Positions 11,454 to 23,144 of a stretch of DNA of 64,000 nt are shown here, piece after piece (the stretch's first letter is position 1; every line of letters starts with the position of its first letter). The notes beneath the pieces were generated by a model. It searched no databases. It was not told the origin of the DNA and saw nothing but the letters and a program-made list of their open reading frames with translations. Source of the stretch: Amorphophallus konjac (taxonomy: Eukaryota > Streptophyta > Magnoliopsida > Alismatales > Araceae); NCBI GenBank assembly GCA_022559845.1, contig CM040128.1:222627643-222691642 (forward strand). The letters run 5' to 3'. A program made the position numbers and the translations under genes.

Positions 11454-13175
11454 TGTTGACACCCATTTTTTGCTAATAAGTTGAGTCATTTTTCTTACTC
11501 TCATTTATTGATGCTTCGAGTTGTCCATCACTCGCTGGACTACTTTTTGGCACGTTCTGGACCAATTTTATGGGTAACCTCCCTCCCTGGCTAGGACCGA
11601 GTTGATTCAGGGTTTAATGGGCCTTGGTTTTGGTTGATTGAGCTTTTCTATGAATTTCAAACGCCCATATACATGTGCGGTCAACCTCCAGCCGTTCAAT
11701 CATTTGTGCAGTTGATAGTGGGCCGTCCAAACATTTAGTGGGTATATTGGTTAATTCTCTTAATTATCACCGACAAGCATATATACGGCCTGGTCTTAGC
11801 CGCATAAGTCCATTGTGCGGTATATACTGAGCCGTCTATCTCTCAAGAGTCCTAGCGTCGATTGACTATTCAGATAATTACCTATTTATCTTCTTGTTTG
11901 TGATTTATCACCGATAGGCTTGGGCGGTTTCTCAAGAGCCGCTCAACTATGAAAGAGTCCAGCGGCGAATTTACCGGTCAGTTCAGTGGATAAATTAATT
12001 ATCTCAGAATTTATTTGAATTTCCACCGACAGGGATGGGCGGCCCATGTCTGGCCGCTCATCAGTTGTGTGGTCTATCGGGAGACTGTTTATCCTCTCGG
12101 ACCAAAAAGTGGTTAAGGCTTTTTCCTATCATTCGTGGCTTTTCTCCCAAACTTTCTCCGCGAATCCTTAACCATTTTGAGTGTCGTTTCTTCCAGATGA
12201 AAGATAATTGAATTATCTTCATCTTTTATTTGATAATCTTGACCTGAAAATGGCTAGAAACCCTAAATTTGAGCTAAGACTCCAGGTGCTCTATAAATAG
12301 ACCTTGAGGCCCAGCTTTGAAAGGGGGGAGATTTTTGGTCACCGGTGAAACCCTACTGAATCTTTAAGTGACCTAGCACCAGGGAGGGAGGCCTTCTACA
12401 TCCACACAGGCCTCCGGTTCAGGGAGTAGTCTTATTTCGAGTCATTAGAGCATTTAGTCTCGTTGTTCTTTCTTGTTTGCATGCATCACGTCCTCCACGT
12501 TGCTTCCATGTTTTCATTATTCTCTTGCACCATGCATACACCCTCCCATGTTTTTTGATGCCCCCAGGGGTTTAAAAATCCCCAGGTACCCCCCATTTCA
12601 TTTAGTCATGTTCATTTCCGTCTGTTTGAGCATTTACTACACTTTCTAGTTCTAACTTGGGTTTTCCTTTGTGTTCTACACGTGGTTTTGCAGGTCAGCA
12701 ACACACTAGCGCGAGGCCCATCCTTTCTGGCCAGCCGGAAAGGGTGGAGGTTGGGCCTTTGCAACTCAAGGAGTGACAGTCTTAGGCGGCTCCCAATTGC
12801 CCATTCACAAAGATGAGCGGTGGCTTCTGGACCCTTCTTCTTCGTCCTGAGGTTGTGTTAGAGCCGTTCATCTGCCAGTCGTTCTCCATCCCGCGTTCCT
12901 CTTCAGCCCCTGCAGACGGTCTGTCGTACGGCCGCTCATCTTTATAGGCGGTTCTTCATGAGCCGCCCATCTTCGCAGGGCTGGTCCTAAGGCAGGTACC
13001 TCTCTCTCTTTCCAAGGTACAACGTGTTCATCACGTTCGGCATCTTGGTGGTGATCACAGGTTTGTGTAATTCTGTTCCTTCCCACCATTCACATATATG
13101 TATTTCTCACATTGTTTTAATGGAAGGAACGGGAGAGACCCCTAAGACGGTAAAAGGGGGGGAAACTTGTCAACA
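11454..13175 (+). repeat. Element A right LTR
   Basis: 1722 bp, same ends as the left LTR, followed at 13176-13180 by the second copy of the duplication CTCAT. Compared with the left copy there is a short deletion near 12158 and scattered, mostly transition, differences. Its TATA box is intact. Confidence 0.93.
12292..12300 (+). promoter_or_regulatory. TATA box, element A right LTR
   Basis: TATAAATAG, aligned with 2712 (left LTR) and 51204 (element D). Confidence 0.65.
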
Positions 13176-13180
13176 CTCAT

Positions 13181-14308
13181 CACTAGAAGAGCCAGAAATT
13201 TTTTAAGGAAGACCAAAAGGAATGGCACTTCTCCTAGAAAAGTTCAGAAAAAACCACCCGAAAAGAAAGGAGAGATTAGATGCTGCGAATGCAACAAGGT
13301 CGGACACATGAGAAATGAATGTCTGGATCTTGAGAGAAAAGTAAAAAGGGGAAAAGCTGGCAAGCAAAAAGCGATGAAAGCCATATGGAGCGATGAGGAC
13401 GAGAGCGAGTCCAAATCCGAGAAGAGGATGAATTGGATGAGCTGGTCCAGAATCTATGTCTTATGGATGAGGAGGAAAACGACACCTAGGTAAATTCTGA
13501 TAACTAAAACCTCACTTGTGAAGAATGGTAAATTGCATATGCTGGAGTGTATGAAAAGTGAAAGAAGTTGAAACATGAAAATAAAAGCTAAAAAAAGAAG
13601 TTTCATGATATTTTGCATTCTAGTTCATCCTCATGCACTAAATGTAGTTTGCTTGAGTTGGAACTTGAAAAAATGAAAGATGAAAATGAAATGTTGTTGT
13701 CCAAAGTTTCTCTATTTGACGATGAAATCTCATGCTCAGAAATTGAAAAACAACATGCTTATGAGAATGTGAAAAATCTAAAAACTAAAAATAAAGAATT
13801 GATAAAGGAGTTGGAAGAAATCAAAGAAAAATTTATTGAATGTGAGAAATCTAAAGAGGACATTGAAACCAACTTCAGCACCATGTATGATGAGCTAAAG
13901 AATTTGAAAAGTGTTGTTGAAAAAGAGTTGAAAGGAATACATAAAATGCTTGAATATGGTGAAGGTAGTCAAAGGAATGAGAAGAGAGATGTGGGACACT
14001 CTCCCACAAAGAAAAATTCTATTGTAAGAAATCAACTTCAGAAATCTTTTGATTCATCTTATTATTCCCCCGTTCATCCATGCATGAACTCATTTGTTAA
14101 TCGATCAAACATGCATAGGAAAAATTATTTTAGAAAGTCAAATGTCACCTGTTTCTATTGTGGTATGTTCGGCCATTCCATGTATGTGTACGATTTGATG
14201 AGAACCGATGATGAGTGGTTTGAAAGAAAAAAGAGAATGTATTTTGCTCATGCTGGAACTAACTCTAAGGGACCCAAGAAAGCTTGGGTACCAAAATCTA
14301 TAAAGTGA
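13181..14308 (+). pseudogene. gag: Copia Gag, C-terminal part (element E, first copy)
   Basis: Continues the Gag cut at 1861. It begins ITRRARNFLRKTKRNG, then a CCHC zinc knuckle (CCECNKVGHMRNEC), an acidic/basic stretch, a long coiled-coil-like region (about 13650-13960, Glu/Lys/Leu rich), and a second knuckle CFYCGMFGHS whose last Cys is replaced. It closes with GPKKAWVPKSIK and a stop at 14306-14308. A one-base deletion near 13428, relative to 19310, shifts the frame. The end motif GPK..WVP is also the end of C Gag, so the stop looks natural and not a break; no protease follows. Confidence 0.82.
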
Positions 14309-15941
14309 AAATTTTATTTTACAGGGGTGCCTTGAGGCCGAGGTAAATAATAGTTTCTCGAGGCAAAGGTAAGAGAGCTCAAGTTCTGAAATCTTTTATT
14401 AAATGATTCAAGTGTACACTTGGTTGGATCTTGTTAATTCGACCTACTTCAATCTTGTTATTACCTTTTGTTTATTTTGGAAGTGATAAAGAGATTTGTT
14501 GTTGAGATGAGTAACTTGCATACACACTTATGTTTATCTTCTTGCAAATAACTGTTCAATTTTTCATACATTCAAATCATCCTTTAGATTGCACATATGC
14601 TTGCATATTTGTGAATAGGAATAATTCTTAATAATCTTTTCACTCACATGCATATGCATGTATATACTTGTGCATACTTTCTATCCTTACCTGCTTGAAT
14701 GCCATGATTATTTGATATCTCAAATGGTGAGTTGTGGAAGGGTGGATTACGTCCATCTGGAAACACTCTCGATGCGTGAGTTGACTCTTTGGACCTTCAC
14801 CTCCGCCACGTACCGGAAATCATCTTGCATGACTTTACTTTCAAATCCTTGCTTGAATGCATGTATATATTTTTAGAAAACTATTTCTTGAAAATCCTCT
14901 AAGACCTCCTCCTTGTTATATAAAATGCAGTGATTTTGATCATTTGTGAAAAGTGACATATACAAAGGAGGAGGATTTGTTTCCAACTGTGCATACATTT
15001 AATGGGAGTCATATCTATGTTATGGCAAATTCATTTTCTACATACAAAGCAATTACCCACACACTTTGCACAAAATGATGCATATGACTTTGATCGATAA
15101 GGATTTCAAGAATTCTTTTCAACATTTTAAGGGAAACAAATTTCTACATGGAAATGAAGAGTAATCATGAGGAAAAAGTTATCTGCCCCACAACAATCAA
15201 TAAGTGTAATGAGGAACTGAGTAGCCGGGAATCTCCACTGAAATAAATGAGAAAACTCGCGTCGAAAAGTGAAGCTAAAATTCATAAGAATCAAAATTGT
15301 GATGAATCCTAGTAGCCGGGAAACCTTATTGAGACACATGAGGTGACTCACGCCGAATGGTGATGTCGAACAAAAAAAAGGGGTTGTGCGAAGCTACTGA
15401 TAGTCAAGGAACTAAATGGAATTGTAGAAAGGAAATAACCCTCTAGTGTTCTTTAGAAATTCTTACTATATCCATATATTTCTGAAGTTCATTGCTCATT
15501 GCCGCACATTTCACACGTGGGTATTATTGTGATGAATGTGTATCTTGAATTTATTCTTATCATGGTTTATGCAGTCCATATAATTTGTGCATGCACTACC
15601 TTTTTTGATTATGCTTCATGTCTCACATTTTGATACGAATCAAATGCTTACTTGCTATCCTTTTACCCCATTGAGGGGGAGCTGTAGATTACTGCATGCT
15701 TGCTTGATTCTAATGCTTGTTTGCTTGACTGATTGAACTCATACTTCAATTCATATACTTTTCTACGTTATTCCTGTACATATCTTTCCACATAACCCCA
15801 TTGTCAGTCAGCTTTTTGTTAATGACAAAAAGGGGGAGAATAGTGTGCGTTGTGCATTTACATTTCAGTCACATACATAGTTCACATACATAGTTTTCAC
15901 GCACACATCGCATGTTTTGTCATCATCAAAAAGGGGGAGAT
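14309..15941 (+). other. Element E 3' non-coding region with repeated polypurine tracts
   Basis: No pol sequence is readable in any frame. Polypurine runs GAGGGGGAG (15674), AAAAAGGGGGAGAA (about 15827) and the final tract at 15928 are spaced by about 100-150 bp, as reported for Sireviruses. A pair of degenerate direct repeats begins GTAGCCGGGAA at 15221 and 15312, each about 57 bp. Confidence 0.75.
15928..15941 (+). other. Polypurine tract, element E
   Basis: AAAAAGGGGGAGAT abuts the right LTR start TGTTGGATCC at 15942. Confidence 0.88.
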
Positions 15942-18259
15942 TGTTGGATCCCCAAGTTGATTTTGGTGATTTAGTTTTAATGATGATAAATCGTGTGTGC
16001 ATGTGTTGTAGAAATTGTCCATTGATGCGTAAAGAGCTCATAGTTTGATAATCTTGCATTGCAGGATCAAATCTATGGTGGACAACTTGTGGGACACAAA
16101 TGTAAGCTTGAATGAGTATTTTGGTACTCTTGATTCAAAATAGGTTGAAATTTTCATTCATGTTCAAAGATGGGTACGGCTTAAGATTTGCAAAATCCTT
16201 CATTGGGAGTTCTGCATTTCGGTCGACCGACCATCATCTTTAGGTCGACCAAAAATCTGGTTTTTGGCCATGAAGTTATGAGCTTGAATATTGACATATT
16301 TAATTTATATGAATAAGGGTGAAATAGAGTCACATGCTCTTTATTCAGTGGAGTTGACACTTTTCTTGATGTGTATGTGGATTATGCATTTTCTGTACTG
16401 GTTTTCCAAGGTTCATACTTGACTAAGGTTTCTACATCAACTTTGCTAAATTGGGTTCATGATGATCACTCTCGTGTACAAATTAAAAGCCATAAGAACT
16501 TCATGCTTAGCTATGATATTAGAGTATTTAAAAGTGTTTCATGCATATTCATATGGGGTTTTAGTCTTTGTGACTTTATCTTGAAAAGTCAGTGTTCTAT
16601 CAGTGAATTGACTTTCATGCATGGGCTTCTAATATTCTCACATTCTATAAATCCTTGGGTTCATGATGATCTTGATGATTGGTTGTGATAGTTAAATATT
16701 CTAATGGGTTTCTACATGGGTGTGTCAAGATTCATTCTTGTTAAGACTTTTTGTGTCAACCTTGTGCAATCTAGTTTCATAATGCTCATATGTTTTTTTA
16801 ATTGCATGGTAAGTTAATCTTATGTTCCATCCTATTTTTGCAGGTGAAAATGGCTGGATGACACCTTAGAATTGCTTGAATGGATGGTAACATCATTTAT
16901 TTTTTAAGTCAAGAAATGGGGTTTCAAGTGATGCTTTGGTCTGCCTTGAGCAGACATTGCAGACCCTGGAAGAGTCGACCTTGAGAGTCCACTCTTTCTG
17001 GGCAAGGTGCTGTCCAAGTGAGACAGACTGCAAAGAGTCGACTCTCAGAGTCAACTCTTCACAGAGGCAGTTCTATTTTTTGGTTTTTAGCATGCACAGG
17101 TTACAAGTGTTGACTCTAGGAGTCGACACTTTCCGGCAGGTCCGCGATGGGGGTTTCGAAACCCTTTTTTCTCACTCCGTTTTCACCCCTTTTGTTACCC
17201 TTTTTCCCCAAGGTTAAATGTATACATATGAGATGGTTTTTGGAAGGTTTTAGCATGGGTTTTCTGGTCATTTGGTCCCTCTATTGTGTATATTTATGTG
17301 AGCTCCAAATTTGGGCTTTTCAACCCTAATGAGCTTACATTCTTATCTTGCAGGTGAAGAAAGAAAAAGGAGGAGGGAACAAGAGAAAGAAGAAGGGTTC
17401 TGATCTACTTGGAGACATTTCTGGAGCTCGTGGATTAAGTGAAAGAAGTGCGGCTTGAAGAGAGGAATCCGGTGATAGCAAAATCACGAGCAACCATCGA
17501 CATCGACTTGGAGATTTAAGGAGTTTGCAAGGGGGGAAATGTCTACATCTGTTCCTAGCGTATTTGAGATATTTTACATGTTCTATCCTTAGTTTGGATG
17601 TAATTAAAGTTTTATCTTTTATTTTGAACATTGAAATAGTGACTGGTTGATCGCCGGTGTGCGATTGTGTGTGGGCGTGTGGAGTTGCGTCTCCATGTGT
17701 GGCTTTAGTGTCGGGTGAGTTCCCTGAGTGTGTGGGTGTGTGCTGCGGTGGCAGCATTCTGGGGCCAGGCCCTGTGTGTGTGGATTGTTGTAGGAGCAGT
17801 GTGTGTATGGTGTTGGGGTTCATCCCCGTGTTTGCTACGGTTTGTATCGTGTTAGTGAAGCCTCACCTTGTTTGGTGAGGGGTGGACATAGGCGGACAGA
17901 TAGGTCCGGCCGAACCACCTAAAAATATATGTGTTCCTTGTGGTGTGCTTATGTATTTGTCCATTTCTCTTGTCTCCATTCACGGGTCTTTTTAGAGATT
18001 TTTATTCACTGCATCATCACACATCGCTACGTTTGCTATCTGTGTTTAGTGAAGGTTCAATCAATCCTCGCATAGGCTATTCGTGTGAGATCGGAGAGTT
18101 CGAGAGAACTTGCTCGTGTAGAACGAAAAATTGCTTTCATTATACTTTATGTTGGTAGTTTATTTTATTCCACTGCATAAAGTTTAAATCTGCTATTATT
18201 ATTGGGGGACACTTCAACCCCCCCCCCCCTTCCAGTCCGTGCGTTTATTTGGGCCAACA
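15942..18259 (+). repeat. Element E complete LTR (shared by the two internal copies)
   Basis: 2318 bp, TGTTGGATCC to GGGCCAACA. Its 3' 1.05 kb matches 1-1052. It contains a set of GTCGAC-centred palindromes: GGTCGACC at 16221 and 16243, AGAGTCGACC at 16971, AGAGTCGACTCTCAGAGTC at 17034, and TTGACTCTAGGAGTCGAC at about 17110. It serves as 3' LTR of the first internal copy and 5' LTR of the second. Confidence 0.9.
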
Positions 18260-18261
18260 AT

Positions 18262-18273
18262 TGGTATCAGAGC
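18262..18273 (+). other. Primer binding site, tRNA-iMet type (second E copy)
   Basis: TGGTATCAGAGC, same position relative to the LTR as at 1055. Confidence 0.9.
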
Positions 18274-18325
18274 AAGGCCCCTGATTTTATTCAACCTCAC
18301 AGTTGTAGAGGATTGATCATTAGCA

Positions 18326-19652
18326 ATGGAAAGTAGGGGAATGCTTCCTGAGAGACATTCTATACACATGCCACCATTTTTTGATGGTACAAATTACCCT
18401 TATTGGAAAAATAGAATGACAGTGTTTTTGCATGCTCAGGATTATGATAGCTAGAGTCTTTAGTAAAGGTCCTTATCAATTGCCCGATGATGAGGACTGT
18501 TGGACTGAAGAACACATTAGAAAATCATGTGCAAATTTTAGAGCAATGAATATTGTTCAATATGTTGTACATCCGAATGAATATTCACATATATCTATGT
18601 GTTCCTCTATGTAGGAAATGTGTGAGAAGCACTAACTCATATACGAAGGAACGTCGGAGGTATAGGAGACAAAAGAAAATCTATTGGTCCGAGAATACGA
18701 GCTCTTCATGATGAAGCCGCATGAGACCATCTGGGAGATGTTTGTAAGGTTAAGTGAGATCACCAATGGTTTGAAAGCACTGGGAAAGGAGTACACAAAT
18801 CAAGACCTAGTAAGGAAGGTGTTGCGGTCCTTGTCACCACAATGGCATACAAAAGTGACCATGATAGAAGACTCTAAAGATCTCACCACACTTACGCTGG
18901 ATGAGTTGATTGGGTCATGGATGACCTATGAAATCAACATCAAAAGGACAGAGGACAAGAAAAGTAAGATGAAATCAGTTGCACTTAAGGCTAACCCAAA
19001 GCCTTCTGAAGAAAGTGATGAAGAGTCAAGTCTTGATAGTAGTGAGGAAGAACTTGTGGACCTCATCACTAGAAGTGCTAGAAAAATTTTAAGGAAGACC
19101 GAAACGAATGGCACTTCTCCTAGAAAATTTCAGAAAAAGCCACCAGAAAAGAAAGGAGAGATTAGATACTATGAATGCAACAAGGTCGGACACATGAGAA
19201 ATGAATGTCCGAATCTTGAGAGAAAAGTAAAAAAGGGAAAAGCTGGCAAGCAAAAAGCGATGAAAGCCGTATGGAGCGATGAGGACGAGAGCGAGTCCAA
19301 ATCTGAGAAGAAGGATGAACTAGACGAGCTGGTCTAGAATCTATGTCTTATGGCTGATGAGGAAAACGACACCGAGGTAAATTCTGATAACGAAAACTTC
19401 ACTTGTGAAGAATGTCAAGTTACATATGCTGGAGTGTATGAAAAGTGCAATAAGTTGAAACATGAAAATAAAAGCTTAAAAAAGAAGTTTCTTGATATTT
19501 TGTAATCTAGTTCATCTTCATGCACTAAATGTAGTTTGCTTGAGTTTGAACTTGAAAAAATGAAAGATGAAAATGAAATATTGTTGTCCAAAGTTTCTCT
19601 ATTTGAGGATGAAATCTCATGCTTAGAAATTGAAAAACAAAATGCTTATGAG
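18326..19652 (+). pseudogene. gag: Copia Gag, truncated (element E, second copy)
   Basis: Starts at an intact ATG (MESRGMLPERHS). A stop and a two-base loss at about 18452 shift the frame. Further in-frame stops lie near 18613 and 18634, before REYELFMMKPHETI. From 18684 to 19337 it is open and spans the site at which A interrupts the first copy (DLITRSARKILRKTETNG). The zinc knuckle has lost its first Cys (YYECNKVGHMRNEC). It stops at 19335-19337 and again near 19502, and is cut at 19652 by element F. Non-functional. Confidence 0.85.
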
Positions 19653-19882
19653 TGAAGATGGGTGATCTCGCGCTACTCCTGAGCGGGGAAGTGGATAACC
19701 ACGTACGCTTGAAGCATGAACTGTAAGAAGGGAAACCAGTCAGAGGTGCCCAGGGATGGATCCCTGAGGAGAACCCTCCGATGCTTAAGTCAGCGAGTGT
19801 AGTAGAGCACTGGTGTGAAAGGGGGAGATAGGGGAGAGATGGGGGCGCGAGATCCCTCTCCACCAAGAGGTGAAGTGGTTCC
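19653..19882 (+). mobile_element. Element F, first fragment (LTR start, gypsy-type)
   Basis: E homology ends exactly at ATGAG (19648-19652) and unrelated sequence begins TGAAGATGGGTGATCTCGCG. An LTR starting with TG after a 5-bp duplication ATGAG fits, though the right copy is outside the window. The stretch CCCTCCGATGCTTAAGTCAG resembles leader and LTR sequence of plant gypsy-type elements known to me. Element B is inserted at 19883 and F resumes at 53381. Confidence 0.6.
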
Positions 19883-20431
19883 TGTTGACACCCATTTTAT
19901 GACCAATAAGTTGGGTCATCTCCTTGTTCATTTTATATGATGCTCTGAGTTGTTCATTCTTTATTGGACCTTCTTGGTCAATTTGAGGTCTATTTCATGG
20001 GTCATGTCTCCTTGGTTGGGTCTGGTTCCTTACCTCTTTTCGTTGGACGAAGCTTAGCAAACTCTCATTTCATTTGTGCTCTATTGTCTCTAACGGTCCT
20101 TTGAGGGTGCATTACAACCCTCTAATGCATCTGCCTTGGTCCGTTACATCATGCCAGAGTCCTTAAGCTTAAGGCTTCTTTCAAGCTTATCTTTTAGCCT
20201 ATTCGTTGGGTGTGACGGTTTATCGTGCGGCCGTTACACATATTGTGACGCATCCATCCTTGACCGTTACATTCATCTAGAGTCCTATGTTCATAAACTT
20301 CGCCCGATGATCTTATCTTTTAGGGGATAAGGTTGTGTGACGGTCCCTCCCTGGAGCGTCACATCCCTGTGACGGTTTATCGTGCAACCGTTACATCAAA
20401 CAGTGAGTTCTAGCAGGACTTCTCTTTCTCT
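19883..20431 (+). repeat. Element B left LTR, first part (before element C)
   Basis: 549 bp of U3. It carries TGTGACGG..CCGTTACA type palindromes at 20211-20238, 20335-20363 and 20368-20395. Together with 30470-31656 the LTR is 1736 bp, almost the same length as the A LTR, and starts with the same bases (TGTTGACACCC). TCTCT at 20427-20431 is the duplication made by C. Confidence 0.9.
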
Positions 20432-23144
20432 TGTTGGGTTCGGTGTGGTAGATTCAGAGGGGGGTGAATGAATCAACCCTTTAAAAATTTCACTCAAATA
20501 AAAATCTAGTTCGCTAACTAGACAAAACTAGATAACCTAAACAACTAATTAAATCTCTCCTTCTTCAGAAGGACAATGAGCAATTACGGAATAACAATAT
20601 CAAAGGACACTCAATACCACAGTCAAACACACGGTGTGCAATCAAGCCATATCGTGCCTAAGCATTCATCTAGCGCCAATCAGATAGAAGAAATCAAACC
20701 AAAGTGCGCAAAGGGTTTTTAGGTGGTTCGGTCCTCCAGACCTACGTCCACCCTACACTCAACCCGAGTGTGGTTTACTGCTGACTCACAGCTTGAACCG
20801 CTGGGCATCACAGCTTGCCTACAACCGCTGGGGACTATAGCTTAACCCGTCCAGAGGAATCCTCCTCTGCCCGCTGAGCAACACAGCTTGCTGTCTGAGA
20901 CCAAGTCTCGCCCGCTGAGGAATTACAGCTTGACCTGTCCAGTGGAATCCTCCACTGCAACCGCTGACTAACAGCTTGAAGAAAGGCAAAAGATGAAACA
21001 AAAATAAGTAGACAATCAACGACTGAAAGCTGTAAATGAAATGCACAATATAGCTCTCGCAGGAGCAAGTTTGGTTTGGATCTGATCCAATTTCCAGACA
21101 ACCACTATCTCTCTCTCTCTTTCTCTGCTCGAGCTTTCTATCTCTCTCTTTTTCTTCTTCTTCTCTTTACACTAGATCGTGCAGGCACTCACTGCTTCTG
21201 CTCTTCTTCTTCAGCTCTCACAGCTTCAATCAGCCTTCTCCTGAGGAAGAAGTCTTCATATATAAAGCAGCAGCTAGGGCGTGTGACTTCCACATTTCCC
21301 GCCCAAAGGCCTCAGTCCACGTGGCAGCATTTCAGCATAGTGGTTCCATGTGTCACGATCAGGGCTCTCCTATTATCCTCGGATCACGTGCCTTCATTAA
21401 GCTTCACGAAGAGTACCTGTCAGTCAGTCAGATAGAGTTATCAGTTTAAGACTGAAAGCTTGTATAGACTTCGTTCAATGCATGAAGCAATGTATAGACT
21501 TAGAGTGAAAGTGCATGCAATGTATAGACTTGATGCAGTGTATGCAGTTCACCGATGCAGTGTATGCAGCGATGCATAGACTTGATCAGTCATCAAAACA
21601 CACAAGTGCTCATGAGTGTATAGACTAGCTACGGCATCAAGGCAACCATGACAGTGTACAGACTTTAAATGTGTGCAGGCAGAACGATGTACAGACTTGT
21701 TTGTTCGTGCATGCTACAATGTGTAGGCTTAGTGTTTGTGCAGCTAGCCAATGTATAGACTTGGCGTTATAAAGCACACAGGCTGTACAGACTTGTGAAT
21801 GCAAAGCTAGATAGTGCATGAAGAACAATGTGCATACTTGGTAGCATGCAATGTATAGACTTGTGTAGACTGGCTACCATGCGAGTGTATAGACTTGAGT
21901 AGACTAGCTATCATGCGAGTGTATAGACTTGCAATGCGTGCAGCGATGACAATGAATGGACTTGTGTGTGCAGGCTGTACAGACTTGATAGCGTGCATGC
22001 TGCAAGGCAATGGCTGTACAGACTTGAATGCTCGAAGCACACGATGTATAGACTTTGAAGCATGTGAACACGGCGCTGTACAGACTTGTGTATGCATGGA
22101 TGCACTGACTAAGCCACGAGCCAAGTGGCGATGTATAGACTTGTGTTATGCACCCAGACAATGTATAGACTTGCACATAGTGACGCTACATGAGACGATG
22201 CAATGTATAGACTTGGTCTTACAATGCATAGACTTGAAAGATGATGCATGAGACGATGCATTGTATAGACTTAGCGATGCAATGTTCACGCTCACTTAGA
22301 CGCTGAGTGAGACGCTGGACAATGTACAGACTTTACTTCGTGCAAGCTACAGGACAATGTATGGACTTTGAAAGACGATGCATGCATTAGCCAACGATGT
22401 ACAGACTTGAAGAAATGCATGCAGCAACCAATGTATAGACTTGCTAGTGCAAGGAATGTGCATGCGACAGTAATGTATAAACTTGATGCGGCTTCAAAGC
22501 AACCATGTGCATACTTTACCGATGTACAGACTTCACGCGATGTATAGACTTAGTGCTCTGAACATAGGTAAAGATAAGGAATGTATAGACTTTGTGTGCA
22601 ATGCAAAGGCTGTATAGACTTAGGGTGCCTGAAGCAGGGCAATGTACAAACTTGCCACCAATGTGTAGACTTGCTGTGACATGTGTGCAGATGACACCAA
22701 TGTACAGACTTGATGCACAAACTGTGCACATGAATGAAGAGCACTGTGTAGACTTGTGTGTGCATGCTGCAATGAAATGTATAGACTTTCTATGCTGACA
22801 ATGTTCAGACTAGGCTGCAATGTGTAGACTTGGCATATGCATGAAGATTACAATAGAGAATGTATGGACTTGCTGTATGCATGAACTACCCTGTACAGTC
22901 TTAAGCAATGTACTGACTTTATAGAAAACAGTTGAGCAATGCACGGACTATATGCTCCAGACAATCGTGCACCAACTATATGCAATGCTATATGAACTGT
23001 ATGTCTACACTAATGCAAGATAACACATTCATATGCCCAAAGCAGAACAATCATTCAGACACAGATTCATGATATGCAATGGATTCATGATATGCAAGGC
23101 TGACTCATAGTGTTTGCTATCATCAAAATCACAGGGGCACAATA
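20432..23144 (-). repeat. Element C 3' LTR
   Basis: Plus-strand ends TGTTGGGTTC and GGGCACAATA; the other LTR ends CACAACA, so one base has changed here. Palindromes of the pattern CAGAGGAATCCTCCTCTG and CAGTGGAATCCTCCACTG lie near 20853 and 20940, within a region of repeated ACAGCTTG..ACCGCTG. The motif array occupies 21461-22920. Confidence 0.92.
21461..22920. repeat. Array of about 45 TGTAYAGACTTG motifs (3' LTR copy)
   Basis: A 12-14 bp motif, consensus ATGTATAGACTTG or CTGTACAGACTTG, recurs about every 33 bp with irregular spacers of unrelated sequence, all in one orientation. Examples begin at 21491, 21521, 21688, 21752, 22012, 22131, 22203, 22396, 22520 and 22699. One-base variants (TGTGTAG, TGCATAG, TGTATGG) are common. 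Short antisense open frames across it (Cys/Thr/Ser/Tyr repeats) are products of the repeat, not genes. Confidence 0.92.

Larger units (their letters stand above)
1862..13175 (+). mobile_element. Element A: non-autonomous Tat-like Gypsy element with Gag plus domain X
   Basis: A complete LTR element of 11.3 kb. LTRs are 1862-3596 and 11454-13175, beginning TGTTGACA and ending TGTCAACA. A 5-bp target duplication CTCAT is present at 1857-1861 and 13176-13180. It disrupts element E gag exactly where the uninterrupted second copy (19054-19075) reads through. The internal region encodes a Ty3/Gypsy Gag, a Pro/Ser-rich linker and an unrecognised domain X, then 3 kb of non-coding DNA. No reverse transcriptase, RNase H or integrase is readable in any frame. 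Gag, PBS and 3' blocks match element B, the likely autonomous partner (inference). Confidence 0.92.
1..18259 (+). mobile_element. Element E: Sirevirus-like Copia LTR retrotransposon, gag-only, 5' end outside window
   Basis: The element consists of a partial left LTR (1-1052), an initiator-Met primer site, a Gag pseudogene split by element A, a long 3' non-coding region with polypurine tracts, and a complete right LTR (15942-18259). LTR ends are TGTTGG...CCAACA. Without A, the internal part is about 3.6 kb and has no protease, integrase, reverse transcriptase or RNase H. Gag has the UBN2/Copia type N-terminus and a CCHC knuckle. Repeated GGGGGAG tracts before the 3' LTR are a known Sirevirus trait. 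It is therefore a non-autonomous element needing pol in trans (inference). Confidence 0.85.
18260..19652 (+). mobile_element. Second, truncated internal copy of element E
   Basis: Directly after the LTR the PBS and gag leader of E repeat, giving LTR-internal-LTR-internal. Similarity to 1053-1861 plus 13181-13770 is continuous until ATGCTTATGAG at 19652, where element F sequence starts. Since no insertion lies at the A site, this copy shows the pre-insertion state of E gag. The remainder presumably lies beyond F, outside the window. Confidence 0.85.

Noticed and set aside
21807..22176. Overlapping antisense Cys/Thr/Ser-rich ORFs across the motif array
   Set aside because: They are translations of the repeated motif in several frames, with no stable frame between copies.
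21461..22920. CRISPR-like array of short repeats with spacers
   Set aside because: The motif is only 12-14 bp, spacing is irregular, it lies in a plant LTR and occurs identically in both LTRs. Not CRISPR.
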